Source: Halobacterium wangiae (GTDB taxonomy: Archaea > Halobacteriota > Halobacteria > Halobacteriales > Halobacteriaceae). Taken from it: a DNA stretch of 64,000 bases. Both the position numbers and the translations under genes were made by a program. The stretch spans positions 496,001 to 560,000 of the forward strand of contig NZ_CP089588.1 of NCBI RefSeq assembly GCF_021249345.1. Reading direction: 5' to 3'. Each line of letters opens with the position of its first letter. Positions within the stretch are counted from its first letter, which is position 1. The notes under the pieces are model-generated. The model was not told the origin of the DNA. It saw nothing but the letters and a program-made list of their open reading frames with translations, and did no database searches. Shown here one piece after another: positions 16,160 to 25,829 of this stretch.

Positions 16160-17827
16160 TTACTCGTCGAGCCAGACGCGCTCGAAGAACCAGAGCGTGT
16201 CGTACGGGTAGTTGAAGTTCTTCACGGACGGCTGGAACGCGGAGGTGATGTTCTGCCAGTACGGGTAGTACTTGCCCGCCTCCTCGTTGTTGATCTCGTA
16301 GATGCGCTTGTACTTCTGGTAGCGCTCGTCCTCGTCGGTCGTCTGGCGGGCCTCCTCGAGGAGCGTCTGGATCTCGTCGTTGACGTAGTTCCCGTAGTTG
16401 AAGAACGCGCCGTCGGTGAGGTTGACGGTGAGCACCTGGTCGGGGTCGTACATCCCGTCGAAGGCGCCCGCCGAGAAGCCGAACTCGAAGTTGGTGGTGC
16501 GCTGGAACTGCGTGCTCTTGTCGACCAGCTGGAGGTCGTGCTCGAGGCCGATGGTGTCGGCGAGCTGTGCCTGCAGCACCTCGTAGGCCTTGATGTCGCG
16601 TTCGAGGCCCTGGTTGGCGTAGTTCGTGAACGAGATCTGCGAGGCGTCGACGCCCGCCTCGTCGAGCAGTTCGTTCGCGCGCTCGACGTTCTGTCCCTCG
16701 AAGGGGTCGTCGAGCTCCTCGATGTTCCAGCCCGTGCTGGGCGCCAGCGGCTGGTTGTTCGTGTTCTCCGCGGTGCCACGGAAGACGACGTTGCGGTAGA
16801 CGTCCCAGTCGATGGCGTGCAGGACGGCCTTCCGCACTCTCGGGTCGTCGAAGGGGGGTTCCTGGGTGTTGAACTGGAAGATGCCCATGAACCCACCGGG
16901 GCCGGTCCGACTCGTCTGCAGCGAGTCGTCGTTGCGGATGCTCTCGTCGTCCTTCGCGGGGACGACGTCGATCCAGTGGAGTTCACCCTGACGGAGGCTC
17001 TGGAGCTTCGTGCCGTCGTCCGGGTAGATGTTCAGACGGAGTTCGTCGACGTACGGGAGCTGGTTGTCCTCGCTGTCGGTCTTCCAGTAGTCGTCGAAGG
17101 CCTCCAGGTAGACGTGGTCGCCCTGCACCCACTCGGCGAGCTGGAACGGCCCGGACCCGACGGGGTTCTGGGACATGTCGCCCTCCTCGTCAGCCTTCTT
17201 GTTGACGATGCCGACGACGAAGCCCACGTTGGACTCGAGGGACGCGAACGGCTTGTCACCGGTGTCGAAGACGGCGGTGTGCTCGTCGCGGGCCTCGACG
17301 CTGACCTGCTGGGAGAACAGCAGGTTGGCGGTGTGCTGCGGGTTCGCCTGCATCGTCTCGAAGGTGTGCTGGACGTCGGAGGCGGTCACGGGTTCGCCGT
17401 TGTGGAAGACGGCGTCCTCCGCGAGGTCGAAGACGAGCGTCGTCTCGTCCTCCCACTCCCACGCGGTCGCGAGGTCGCCGACCAGCTTGAGCTGGTCGTC
17501 CTCGAGTTCGTACCGGAGGAGCTTCGAGTAGATGTTGTACATCACCTGCATCGACTGCAGGCTGGTGACCGAGCGGCCGTCGAGCGTGAGCACGCCCACG
17601 TTCATGCCCGCGTTGATCGTGCCACCGGTCTGGATCTCGGCTTCTTCGGTCATCGTCGGGTCGTCGCTGGAGTCGTCGGTCGTCGTCCCGTCCGAGTCGG
17701 AGTCGCCGCCCCCGAGACAGCCCGCAATACCCAGCAGCCCCGCTGCCGGGCCGAGTGTCTTCAGTAGGTCCCGGCGACTCGTAGACGAAACTCCATCTAC
17801 GAGTACTTTCTCAGTACGCTTTGCCAT
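16160..17827 (-). CDS. ABC transporter substrate-binding protein, Dpp/Opp (SBP family 5), lipoprotein
   Basis: The 555-residue protein begins MAKRTEKVLVDGVSSTSRRDLLKTLG with a twin-arginine motif (SRRDLLK) and a lipobox (LLGIAGC), so it is exported by Tat and lipid-anchored. A low-complexity acidic linker (GGGDSDSDG) follows, then a family 5 peptide-binding domain with DLATAWEWEDETTLVFDL, PVTASDVQHTFE, GSGPFQLAEWVQGD and DPRVRKAVLHAIDW. It binds peptides outside the cell and hands them to the DppBC permeases. The start at 17827 is set by the signal and by a TATA box 25 bases upstream; the extra in-frame start at 17944 is unlikely. It is divergent from the second dipeptidase, and its permeases are encoded after that gene. 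Confidence 0.93.
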   Translation of the reverse strand: MAKRTEKVLVDGVSSTSRRDLLKTLGPAAGLLGIAGCLGGGDSDSDGTTTDDSSDDPTMTEEAEIQTGGTINAGMNVGVLTLDGRSVTSLQSMQVMYNIYSKLLRYELEDDQLKLVGDLATAWEWEDETTLVFDLAEDAVFHNGEPVTASDVQHTFETMQANPQHTANLLFSQQVSVEARDEHTAVFDTGDKPFASLESNVGFVVGIVNKKADEEGDMSQNPVGSGPFQLAEWVQGDHVYLEAFDDYWKTDSEDNQLPYVDELRLNIYPDDGTKLQSLRQGELHWIDVVPAKDDESIRNDDSLQTSRTGPGGFMGIFQFNTQEPPFDDPRVRKAVLHAIDWDVYRNVVFRGTAENTNNQPLAPSTGWNIEELDDPFEGQNVERANELLDEAGVDASQISFTNYANQGLERDIKAYEVLQAQLADTIGLEHDLQLVDKSTQFQRTTNFEFGFSAGAFDGMYDPDQVLTVNLTDGAFFNYGNYVNDEIQTLLEEARQTTDEDERYQKYKRIYEINNEEAGKYYPYWQNITSAFQPSVKNFNYPYDTLWFFERVWLDE

Positions 17828-17848
17828 GCCTCCCCATACGATGTTGTG

Positions 17849-17855
17849 GATATAG
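17849..17855 (-). promoter_or_regulatory. TATA box of the peptide-binding protein gene
   Basis: CTATATCC on the minus strand is centred 25 bases before the ATG at 17827, giving a leaderless transcript. A second AT-rich stretch (AATAAAAAC on the minus strand near 17917-17925) could be an extra promoter or activator site. Confidence 0.55.
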
Positions 17856-17976
17856 GCCTGTTGGTAGAAGCAGTGTTTGTGCAGATATCGGGGAGCTGAA
17901 GGCCCAGAAGACGTGTTTTTATTCCTCCAGTTGTGGAGGTTCACGGGCCAGAAACGGGGGTGATTTCGCGGAACTG

Positions 17977-17984
17977 CTAAGTAC
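17977..17984 (+). promoter_or_regulatory. TATA-like box of the second dipeptidase gene
   Basis: CTAAGTAC is centred 26 bases upstream of the GTG at 18006 and supports that codon as a leaderless start. Confidence 0.4.
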
Positions 17985-18005
17985 TGTGGCAGGCCACCGG
18001 GAGTC

Positions 18006-19166
18006 GTGACTACTCCCGACGACTACCACTCCTACGACTACCTCGACGCGGGTGAGGACTACCGCTCGTTCGAGTTGGCCGAGATGCACGCCGGCTTCGA
18101 ACCGTACGAGGTACCACTCACCGCGGAGCAGGCGGAACGCCTCGAGGCCGTTCTCGCCGAGGACACCGTCGTCTCGCTGCACGAACACCCGTTCCAGTTC
18201 CCCGCGGACATCGAGGGCGATACCTGGGACTACATCCGCGAGGGCCGCGTCCACACGCCGTACGACTTCCTCGCCGAGTCCCCGCTGGACGCGGTGTTCG
18301 ACTTCCACCTCGACGGCCTCTCGGGCATCCACTCCAAACACGGCTGGAAGTGGGACGACATCGTCCACGACGTGGCGATGCGCGCCGCCGACCAGGCCCA
18401 CTCCGACTACGCCGTCCGCGCCGGGAGTGTGGCTGACATCGACCGCGCACGCGACGAGGGCAAGTTGGCCTTCGTCCCCGCGCTCGAATCCTCCGCCATG
18501 GTGGAGAACGAACTCGACCGCATCGACCTCCTCTACGGCATGGGCATCCGCCTGATGGGTGTCACCTACAACGCCTCCAACAGCATCGGGACGGGGAAAC
18601 GGGATATCTACGAGCGCGACGGCGGGCTGACCTCCTTCGGCGTCGACGCCGTCCACCGCATGAACGACGTCGGGATAGCGGTCAGTACGAGTCACGCGAG
18701 CGAGCAGACGACCCTCGACGTCTGCGAGGTCAGCGAGAAGCCCGTCTTCGACACCCACGCGCTCGCCGCGGGTGTCGGCGACCGGGGGACGTCCGACGAC
18801 TGCTTCGAGGCCATCGCGGACACCGGCGGCGTCGTCGGGGTCGTCGCGTCGAGTGTCCTCCCGGACATCGAGACGTACATGGAGCACTTCGAGTACATGG
18901 TCGACCTCGTCGGCGTCGACCACGTCGCCTTCGGCCCCGACGTCCTCTACGGCGACCACCGCGCGCTCCTGGGGCTGCTCGCCGAGCAACACGACATCGA
19001 CCCACCGGGGGAGATCGACGGGCGTCTCCACGTGAAGGGCTTGGAGAACCCGACGGAGGCCTGGCAGAACATCCCCCGTTGGCTCGTCAAGGAGGGGTAC
19101 ACCGACGAGGAGATCGAGAAGGTCCTCGGCGGCAACATCCTCCGCGCGCTCGACGACGCCTGGTAG
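18006..19166 (+). CDS. membrane dipeptidase (peptidase M19), paralogue 2
   Basis: This 386-residue M19 dipeptidase starts at a GTG and is a close copy of the enzyme at 14777-15946: long identical runs around HLDGLSGIHSKHGWKWDD, RIDLLYGMGIRLMGVTYN and the C-terminus with WQNIPRWLVKE. The same candidate zinc ligands are present (LHEHPF, the Glu in VPALESSA, STSHAS, FDTHALA, GPDVLYGDH). The region after FDTHALA differs (a shorter GVGDRG loop instead of QTGGMNQRG), close to the active site, so the two may differ in substrate. It is the gene directly before the dppBCDF-like operon on the same strand, 192 bases away. Confidence 0.9.
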   Translation: MTTPDDYHSYDYLDAGEDYRSFELAEMHAGFEPYEVPLTAEQAERLEAVLAEDTVVSLHEHPFQFPADIEGDTWDYIREGRVHTPYDFLAESPLDAVFDFHLDGLSGIHSKHGWKWDDIVHDVAMRAADQAHSDYAVRAGSVADIDRARDEGKLAFVPALESSAMVENELDRIDLLYGMGIRLMGVTYNASNSIGTGKRDIYERDGGLTSFGVDAVHRMNDVGIAVSTSHASEQTTLDVCEVSEKPVFDTHALAAGVGDRGTSDDCFEAIADTGGVVGVVASSVLPDIETYMEHFEYMVDLVGVDHVAFGPDVLYGDHRALLGLLAEQHDIDPPGEIDGRLHVKGLENPTEAWQNIPRWLVKEGYTDEEIEKVLGGNILRALDDAW

Positions 19167-19358
19167 GCTACGGACGGACGCGCAGTCCCCGCCTCAGCCA
19201 GCCGGCGTGGCTGGCGGACGACCGGCGACTTCTTCCACTCGTCGTACTGACAGACGAATTCCGTTATTCTGCCGAGAGCGGCGCTCAAACGCCTGCAGAA
19301 CACCGATATATTCTCAGGTATCGCAATGGCTTTACGCGGCTACGCTATTCCTCAACGC

Positions 19359-20315
19359 ATGGCGTGGTACGAATACACAATAAAACGCTTGCTGCTGTTC
19401 GTGCCGATCCTCTTCGGCGTCTCGGTGCTCGTCTTTCTCATCGTGCATCTCGTGCCGGGAAGTCCAGCAGTAGCGATGCTCGGGGTGCAGGCCACTGCCG
19501 AGCGCGTCGCGCAGATCGAAGCGGAACTCGGACTACACAGGCCGTTGCTCGTACAGTACGGGGACTGGCTGGCTGGCGTGCTCACCGGCGACCTGGGCAA
19601 GTCCTACTCCTACGACACGGCCGTCAGTTCGTTGCTCCTGAGTCGGTTCTTCGTCACACTCGAGATCATCCTCCTCACGCTGCTCGCCTCGGTGCTCGTC
19701 GCCGTGCCGCTGGGCATCGTCGCGGCGCTAAACAAGAACTCCCTGACCGACTACTTCTCGATCGGGATCGGCGTCACGGGGGTGAGCATCCCGACGTTCT
19801 TCTCCGCGGTCGTCCTCATCTGGATCTTCGCGGTGACCTTCGACTTCTTCCCGACGAGCGGCTACGTCAAACCCAGCGACGACATCGTCGCCAACCTCAG
19901 GCACATGGCACTGCCGGTGATGACGATGACCCTGGTGGCCGTCGCGGTCATCATGCGGATGATGCGGTCGTCGATGCTGGAGACCATCGGCGAGGACTTC
20001 ATCCGGTTCCACAAGGCCAAGGGCCTCGACCGGAAGTCCATCCTGTTCAAGCACGCACTGAAGAACAGCTTCATCCCGGTCATCACGGTTATCGGCCTCC
20101 AGTTCGGCTACATGATCTCCGGGGCGGTCGTCGTCGAACAGATCTTCGCGATCCCCGGACTCGGACGCACCGTCCTCCAGGCCGTCATCCAGCGGGACTA
20201 CCCGCTCGTCCAGGGCTCGGTGCTGATGCTCGCGCTGTGGTTCTCGTCGGTGAACCTCGCGACTGACCTCATCATCACGCGCCTCGACCCGCGCATCATG
20301 GAGGGTGGCGAATGA
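19359..20315 (+). CDS. Dpp/Opp-type ABC transporter permease 1 (DppB-like)
   Basis: The 318-residue protein has the DppB/OppB form: MAWYEYTIKRLLLFVPILFGVSVLVFLIVHLVPGSP at the N-terminus, six helices, and the EAA-type loop (ETIGEDFIRFHKAKGLDRKSILFKH, about residues 205-230) that contacts the ATPases. The end, RLDPRIMEG, is typical of the family. It forms the peptide channel in the membrane together with the next gene product. The start at 19359 was chosen over 19326 because the TATA-like box at about 19305-19313 predicts initiation downstream of 19326. It overlaps the next gene by four bases. Confidence 0.92.
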   Translation: MAWYEYTIKRLLLFVPILFGVSVLVFLIVHLVPGSPAVAMLGVQATAERVAQIEAELGLHRPLLVQYGDWLAGVLTGDLGKSYSYDTAVSSLLLSRFFVTLEIILLTLLASVLVAVPLGIVAALNKNSLTDYFSIGIGVTGVSIPTFFSAVVLIWIFAVTFDFFPTSGYVKPSDDIVANLRHMALPVMTMTLVAVAVIMRMMRSSMLETIGEDFIRFHKAKGLDRKSILFKHALKNSFIPVITVIGLQFGYMISGAVVVEQIFAIPGLGRTVLQAVIQRDYPLVQGSVLMLALWFSSVNLATDLIITRLDPRIMEGGE

Positions 20316-21193
20316 GCACCGAGACGGCCGACGAGTCGGCCGAGGAGCGCTCCCACCCACTCCGGAGTTTCGCCGGACGATTCGGCGAGAACCGGCTGGC
20401 GCTGTTCGGCTTCCTGCTCGTCGCCCTCGTCGGCGTCGTCGCCGTGTTCGCACCGGAGATCGCTCCGTACTCGCCGACGGCCCAGGACTACAGCGCGCTC
20501 CAGGAGTCGCCGTCGCTGTCCCACCCGTTCGGGACCGACGACCTGGGACGCGACGTCTTCTCGCGGGTGCTGTTCGGCTACCAGACCGTGCTCACCATCA
20601 CCGTCACCGGCGTGCTGATGTCGTTCTTCATCGGGACGTCGTTCGGCCTGCTGGCGGGCTACTCGGGCAAGTGGACGGACAGCATCGTGATGCGTGGCGT
20701 CGACGTGCTGATGTCGTTCCCGTCGCTGATCCTGGCGCTCGCGCTCATCGCGGCCATCGGGCCGTCGAAGTGGGGCGTGGCGCTGGTGCTCGGCATCGCG
20801 TACACGCCCATATTCGCCCGTGTCGCGCGCAGCGAGGCGGTCTCCGTGAGCCAGGAGCAGTTCATCAAGAGTCTCGACGTGCGCGGCGCGAGCAAGGCCC
20901 GCATCATCTTCGGCCACGTGCTCCCGAACAGCCTCGGACCGCTCATCGTCACCGTCACCATCCAGTTCGCGTTCGGCATCCTCACCACGTCGACGCTGTC
21001 GTACCTCGGCGTCGGGGTGCAGCCACCGGACCCGTCGCTGGGCCTGATGCTGGCCCGCGGGAAGGACTACCTCGACGTCGCGTGGTGGATGAGCATCTTC
21101 CCGGGTATCGCCATCATGCTCCCCGTCATCGGGTTCAACCTCATCGGGGACGGCCTCCGCGACAGCTTCGACCCCAAGCAAGGGGGTCGCTAA
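20312..21193 (+). CDS. Dpp/Opp-type ABC transporter permease 2 (DppC-like)
   Basis: The 293-residue protein matches DppC/OppC: a charged N-terminal segment, HPFGTDDLGRDVFSRVLFG (the family signature after the first helix), about six helices, and the coupling loop with EQFIKSLDVRGASKARIIFGH. The end with NLIGDGLRDSFDPK is the expected DppC C-terminus. With the DppB-like protein it makes the transmembrane channel for peptide uptake. Translation is coupled to the previous gene by a four-base ATGA overlap, and the following ATPase starts five bases after the stop. Confidence 0.93.
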   Translation: MSTETADESAEERSHPLRSFAGRFGENRLALFGFLLVALVGVVAVFAPEIAPYSPTAQDYSALQESPSLSHPFGTDDLGRDVFSRVLFGYQTVLTITVTGVLMSFFIGTSFGLLAGYSGKWTDSIVMRGVDVLMSFPSLILALALIAAIGPSKWGVALVLGIAYTPIFARVARSEAVSVSQEQFIKSLDVRGASKARIIFGHVLPNSLGPLIVTVTIQFAFGILTTSTLSYLGVGVQPPDPSLGLMLARGKDYLDVAWWMSIFPGIAIMLPVIGFNLIGDGLRDSFDPKQGGR

Positions 21194-21197
21194 CACA

Positions 21198-22223
21198 ATG
21201 ACTCGACTCTCCACGAACGGACTCAGCGTCACGTATCGCACGAAGCAAGGGGACGTCGGCGCGGTCGACCGCGTCTCCTTCGACATCAACAGCGACGAGA
21301 TCTTCGGCATCGTCGGCGAGAGCGGCTGCGGGAAGAGCACGCTCGCGAACACCTTCCTGCGACTGCTCGACGACAACGGCGAGATCACCGGCGGCTCCAT
21401 CGAGTACAAGGGCCGAGACCTCACCACGCTCACCGAGCGGGAGCTCGCCGACGAGGTCCGCGGGAGCGAGATCAGCATGGTGTTCCAGGACCCGAACACC
21501 AGCCTCGACCCCGTCTACACCATCGGCCAGCAGCTCGTCGAGACCATCCGCCGCCACCTCGGCGTGACGAAACGCGAGGCCAGGGAGCGCGCCATCCAGA
21601 CGCTGGACGACGTCGGCATCCCCTCCCCGGAGGACCGCCTCGACGACTACCCACACCAGTTCTCCGGCGGGATGAAACAGCGCGCCGTCATCGCCATCGC
21701 GCTCTCCTGCGACCCGGACCTGCTCATCGCCGACGAGCCGACGACCGGGCTCGACGTCTCCATCCAGGCCCAAATCCTGGAGCTCCTCGAGCGCATCAAC
21801 GAGGAGAAGGACACCGCCATCATGCTCATCACGCACGACCTCGGCGTGGTCGCCGACGTCTGCGACCGCGTCGGCGTGATGTACGCGGGGAACATGGTCG
21901 AGATCGGCGGCGTCGAGGCCATCTTCGACGACCCGAAGCACCCGTACACGCGGGCGCTGCTGCGGTCGCTGCCGGAGGCACACAGCATGCAGGACGAGCT
22001 GACGGTCATCGAGGGGGCGCCGCCGGACCTCCGGAACCCGCCCGAGGGCTGCCGGTACGCCGCTCGCTGTGACGAGCTCTGCTGTGACGCCTGCGAGACG
22101 GGCGACATCCCACCGCTGTACCGCGACGGCACCGACGTCCGGTGTTACCTCTACGACGAGGCCGAGAATCCGGAGTACGACGGCCAGACACGGGTCGTCG
22201 CGGAGCCAGAGGTGGAGCAATGA
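21198..22223 (+). CDS. Dpp/Opp-type ABC transporter ATPase 1 (DppD-like)
   Basis: The 341-residue ATPase has Walker A GESGCGKST near residue 45, FQDPNTSLDP (Q-loop), the signature FSGGMKQR, Walker B LIADEPTTGLD and the switch histidine in ITHDLG. The C-terminal oligopeptide ATPase extension with clustered cysteines (GCRYAARCDELCCDACETG) is typical of DppD/OppD, where it can bind an iron-sulfur cluster. It powers peptide import with the DppF-like partner. The stop overlaps the next start by four bases. Confidence 0.93.
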   Translation: MTRLSTNGLSVTYRTKQGDVGAVDRVSFDINSDEIFGIVGESGCGKSTLANTFLRLLDDNGEITGGSIEYKGRDLTTLTERELADEVRGSEISMVFQDPNTSLDPVYTIGQQLVETIRRHLGVTKREARERAIQTLDDVGIPSPEDRLDDYPHQFSGGMKQRAVIAIALSCDPDLLIADEPTTGLDVSIQAQILELLERINEEKDTAIMLITHDLGVVADVCDRVGVMYAGNMVEIGGVEAIFDDPKHPYTRALLRSLPEAHSMQDELTVIEGAPPDLRNPPEGCRYAARCDELCCDACETGDIPPLYRDGTDVRCYLYDEAENPEYDGQTRVVAEPEVEQ

Positions 22224-23263
22224 GCGACGCACCGCTGCTGGAGGTCGACGGGCTGGAGAAGGAGTTCGTAGTCAACGGCGGCATCGTCTCCCGGATGCTC
22301 GGCACGACGCGGCGGCTGCGGGCCATCCGCGACGTCTCCTTCGACATCGAGGCGGGCGAGACGGTCGGGCTGGTCGGGGAGAGCGGCGCCGGCAAGTCGA
22401 CGGTCGGGAACGTCATCACGCGCCAGCTGACGCCCACCGAGGGCGAAGTCAGGTTCCGGGGCGAGGACGTCCACTCGCTGCACGGCGACGACCTCGCGGA
22501 GTTCCGGCAGTCCGTCCAGATGGTGTTCCAGGACCCCCACTCCAGTCTCGACCCGCGGTACTCCATCGGGCGGACGCTCGCGGAGCCACTGAAGATACAC
22601 ACGGACCTGAACAAGACAGAGCGCCGCGAGCGCGTCGAGGAACTGCTGGAGACGGTGAACCTCGACCCGAACTTCCGCAACCGCTACCCGCACGAGCTGT
22701 CGGGTGGCCAGCTCCAGCGCGTCTCCATCGCCGGCGCGCTCACCGTCGACCCCGAGTTCGTCATCCTCGACGAGCCGGTGTCCGCCCTCGACGTCAGCGT
22801 ACAGGCGCGCATCCTCAACCTCCTGATGCGCCTCCAGGAGGAACACGGGCTCTCGTACCTGCTCATCAGCCACGACCTCGGCGTCGTGAAACACATCTGC
22901 GACCGCACTGCGGTGATGTACCTCGGGGAGATCGTCGAACACGGCCGCACGCGGAGCCTCTTCGAGAACCCCACGCACCCGTACACGGAGGGACTGCTCG
23001 CGTCCATCCCCAAGCCGGACCCACACGCGAAGAAGAGCGGCCAGCGACTCGGCGGCGAGATCCCGTCCGCGGAGAACCCGCCCTCGGGCTGTTCGTTCCA
23101 CCCGCGGTGCGCGTACGCGACCGAACAGTGCGCCGAGGTGAACCCGCCACTGGAGGCGGTAGCCGACGGCCGGGACACGGCCTGTCACCACTGGCGGCAG
23201 GTCAGCGACGACCACAGCGAGGCCGCGGCCAGCGACCAGGCGGACGTCGGCGCGAGCGACTGA
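22220..23263 (+). CDS. Dpp/Opp-type ABC transporter ATPase 2 (DppF-like)
   Basis: The 347-residue protein has Walker A GESGAGKST, FQDPHSSLDPR, the signature LSGGQLQR, Walker B ILDEPVSALD, and the oligopeptide-type C-terminal extension GCSFHPRCAYATEQC with three cysteines. An insertion between strand 1 and Walker A (NGGIVSRMLGTTRRLRAIRD) is as usual for DppF/OppF. The ATG at 22220 sits in a four-base overlap with the DppD-like gene. It ends the transport operon; the hydrolase gene begins 66 bases later on the same strand and may be co-transcribed. Confidence 0.93.
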   Translation: MSDAPLLEVDGLEKEFVVNGGIVSRMLGTTRRLRAIRDVSFDIEAGETVGLVGESGAGKSTVGNVITRQLTPTEGEVRFRGEDVHSLHGDDLAEFRQSVQMVFQDPHSSLDPRYSIGRTLAEPLKIHTDLNKTERRERVEELLETVNLDPNFRNRYPHELSGGQLQRVSIAGALTVDPEFVILDEPVSALDVSVQARILNLLMRLQEEHGLSYLLISHDLGVVKHICDRTAVMYLGEIVEHGRTRSLFENPTHPYTEGLLASIPKPDPHAKKSGQRLGGEIPSAENPPSGCSFHPRCAYATEQCAEVNPPLEAVADGRDTACHHWRQVSDDHSEAAASDQADVGASD

Positions 23264-23329
23264 CGCCAGGGTTCAGGGTTCGCCGCGACCACCAACCCCT
23301 TACCCCGTCACACCCTCCTCGCAGTCGAG

Positions 23330-24202
23330 ATGTACGCCGACGTGAACGGGACCGAACTGTACTACGAGCGCCTCGGTGACGAGGCGAACCCGTCGATTCT
23401 GACGCTCCACGGCGGGCCGGGTGTCGGCGACCACCGGAAGGCCAAGGAGGCGTTCGAACCGCTCACCGACGACTACGAGGTCGTCGTCTACGACCACCGC
23501 GGCTGCGGGCAGTCCGGCGAGGACCCGCCGTACACGAACGCGCAGTTCGCGAAGGACGCCAACGCGCTCCGCGAGCACCTCGGCCTCGGGACGGTCGTCC
23601 TCATCGGCGGCTCCTACGGCGGGTTCGTCACCCAGGAGTACCTGACGCGGTTCCCCGAGACGGTCGCGGGGTTCGTCCTCCGTGACACTGCGCCGACCGG
23701 CGAGTACGACGAGCAGTCCCGTGAGAACGCCCGCGCCGGCCTCCCGGAGGTGTGGGAGCGGGGCCTCGACGTCCCGGAGATCACGTTCGAGGAGTTCGAC
23801 CGCGTGATGGACGGTCGCGCGCGGGACAACGAGGAGTTCCGGCGCGTGTTCCACGGCATCCTCCCGCTGTACGTCCCTGACCTCGACGAGTTCGACGCGG
23901 ACGCCGCGCGCGAGCAGATCGAGGGCATCCACTACCACTACGAGACGCACAACGCGATGTTCTCCGAGGAGCTCCCGAACATGGACTACCGCGAGCAGCT
24001 ACGGGCGGTGGACGTCCCTGGCCTCGTCACCGTGGGCCGCCACGACTGGATCACGCCCGTCGAGGCCAGCGAGGAGATACACAGCCTGCTCCCCGACTCC
24101 CGGCTGGAGATCTTCGAGGACAGCGGCCACTCGCCGAACCTCGACCAGCAGGACGAGTACATCGAGCGCGTCCGCGAGTTCCTCGACGAGATCGGCTACT
24201 GA
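23330..24202 (+). CDS. alpha/beta hydrolase, proline iminopeptidase-like
   Basis: The 290-residue protein is an alpha/beta hydrolase with the proline-iminopeptidase (S33) oxyanion motif HGGPG at about residues 27-31, DHRGCGQS, and the nucleophile elbow GGSYGG (Ser95). A late Asp in GRHDWITP and His in SGHSPN complete the triad. S33 aminopeptidases release N-terminal proline or other residues from short peptides. The position directly behind a peptide importer supports intracellular peptide breakdown. The related tropinesterase/haloalkane families share the fold but usually lack HGGPG. Confidence 0.88.
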   Translation: MYADVNGTELYYERLGDEANPSILTLHGGPGVGDHRKAKEAFEPLTDDYEVVVYDHRGCGQSGEDPPYTNAQFAKDANALREHLGLGTVVLIGGSYGGFVTQEYLTRFPETVAGFVLRDTAPTGEYDEQSRENARAGLPEVWERGLDVPEITFEEFDRVMDGRARDNEEFRRVFHGILPLYVPDLDEFDADAAREQIEGIHYHYETHNAMFSEELPNMDYREQLRAVDVPGLVTVGRHDWITPVEASEEIHSLLPDSRLEIFEDSGHSPNLDQQDEYIERVREFLDEIGY

Positions 24203-24293
24203 ACGACGACCCGCGGGAGGCCGCCGGCCGTCGGCTCCCGGCAAGAGCCGCAGTCCTCCACAGCTTCTTGGCGACAGCAGTCGACGCTACAGT

Positions 24294-25781
24294 ATGAGCC
24301 AGCAACCGTCCCCGGAGGACGTCCAGCGGTACGCAGCGCGGGCGGGTATCCCGGTCGACGAGGAGACGGCCACGGCGTTCGCCGAGCAGTTCGCCCAGCA
24401 GGACCTGCTCCTGGAGGGCCTCGAAGCGCTCGCGCCACCCGAACCGCCGGAACGCGACCACTGGGAGCCCACCGAGGCGGACGACCCGCTCGCCGCGTTC
24501 CTCACGCGCTGCGACGTCAGCGAGAGCTCCGGACCGCTCGACGGGATGACCGTCGGCGTGAAGGACAACCTCGCGGTCGCGGGCGTCCCGATGACGTGTG
24601 GGTCGCCGGTGCTGGAGTCCTACGTCCCGGAGTTCGACGCGACGGTCGTCGAGCGCCTGCTGGACGCCGGCGCGCGCATCGTCGGGAAGACGAACATGGA
24701 CGAACTGGCGTTCGGCGGCGAGGAGGCCACGATGCGACTCCGGCTCGCGGGCAACCCACACGACCCCGACCGCCACCCGGGGAGTTCCTCGGCGGGCAGC
24801 GGTATCGTCGCCGCGACCGGCGAGGTCGACCTAGCTGTCGGGAGCGACACCGGCGGCTCCATCCGGTTCCCGGCGGCCTGGAGCGGGGCGCCGGGCATCA
24901 AGCCGACGCGTGGCCTGGTCTCCCACCACGGGTTCGTACAGTACGCGAAGACCCTGGACAACGTCGGCCTGCTCGCGCCGACGGTGGAGAACCTCGCGCG
25001 CGGCCTGGACGTCATCGCCGGGCGGGACGACCGCGACGAGCGTACGCGCGGGGCGGAGGTCGACGACTACGCGGCCGCCGTCGAGGCCGCCGCAGGAGGG
25101 ACACTGGACGGGTTGACGATCGGTCTCCCCGAGGAACTGTTCGGGAACGCGCCCGACCTCGACGAGGTGACGAGGGACGCACTCGACCGTCTGGAGGCTG
25201 ACGGCGCGGAACTCGTCGAAGTCTCGATCCCCGACTACGACCTCTGGCTGCCCGCCTGGCTCGCACTCGGGATGACGGAGGTCGGCAACTACTTCCGCGC
25301 GAACGCGACGAACCACTGGCTGTTCTCGGAGCCGTGGCCGAGCCTGAACGAGGCTCTGCAGGCGGGCTTCGAGGAGTCCGGCGACGAACTCGGCGCCACG
25401 TTCGTCGGCGCCCGCCTCTACGCCGAACACCTCTCGAAGGCCACAGGCGACCGGTACTACTCGCTCGCCCACGCCGCCCGCCAGCGACTCACGGCGGGCG
25501 TGGACGACGCGCTCGCCGACGTGGACGTGCTGGCGTCCACGACCGTCCCGATGCTCGCGCCGAAGTGGGGCGAGGGCGTCGGCGACGTCTTCGGCGCGCT
25601 GGCCAACACCGCGCCGTTCAACGTCTCGGGCCACCCCGCAGTGAGCGTCCCCTGTGGCACCGTCGACGACCTCCCGGTCGGCCTCCAGTTCGTCGGGGAG
25701 CACTTCGACGAGGCGACCATCCTCGCGACGGCGACCCACTGGAGCGACCGCTACGACTGGGCCCAGCCCAGCGCCGAGTGA
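24294..25781 (+). CDS. amidase (amidase-signature family)
   Basis: The 495-residue protein carries the amidase-signature catalytic triad: Lys90 in VGVKDNLAVAG, the cis-serine in GSSSAGSG (about residues 163-170) and the nucleophile Ser189 in GSDTGGSIRFPAA. Family members hydrolyse carboxamides such as indoleacetamide, nicotinamide or peptide amides; GatA belongs here too, but there is no GatB or GatC nearby and the N-terminal 80-residue extension differs from GatA. With the dipeptidases and hydrolase next to it, a role in using amide-bonded nitrogen compounds is likely. It lies 91 bases after the hydrolase on the same strand. Confidence 0.9.
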   Translation: MSQQPSPEDVQRYAARAGIPVDEETATAFAEQFAQQDLLLEGLEALAPPEPPERDHWEPTEADDPLAAFLTRCDVSESSGPLDGMTVGVKDNLAVAGVPMTCGSPVLESYVPEFDATVVERLLDAGARIVGKTNMDELAFGGEEATMRLRLAGNPHDPDRHPGSSSAGSGIVAATGEVDLAVGSDTGGSIRFPAAWSGAPGIKPTRGLVSHHGFVQYAKTLDNVGLLAPTVENLARGLDVIAGRDDRDERTRGAEVDDYAAAVEAAAGGTLDGLTIGLPEELFGNAPDLDEVTRDALDRLEADGAELVEVSIPDYDLWLPAWLALGMTEVGNYFRANATNHWLFSEPWPSLNEALQAGFEESGDELGATFVGARLYAEHLSKATGDRYYSLAHAARQRLTAGVDDALADVDVLASTTVPMLAPKWGEGVGDVFGALANTAPFNVSGHPAVSVPCGTVDDLPVGLQFVGEHFDEATILATATHWSDRYDWAQPSAE

Positions 25782-25829
25782 GGTCGAACGCGGCAGTACG
25801 GACACCGCTCGCCGAGTGGGAGACGCCTG

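Noticed and set aside
16148-17767. A 539-codon plus-strand open frame opposite the peptide-binding protein
   Set aside because: Antisense shadow; the minus strand encodes a Tat/lipobox signal and a clear family 5 domain.
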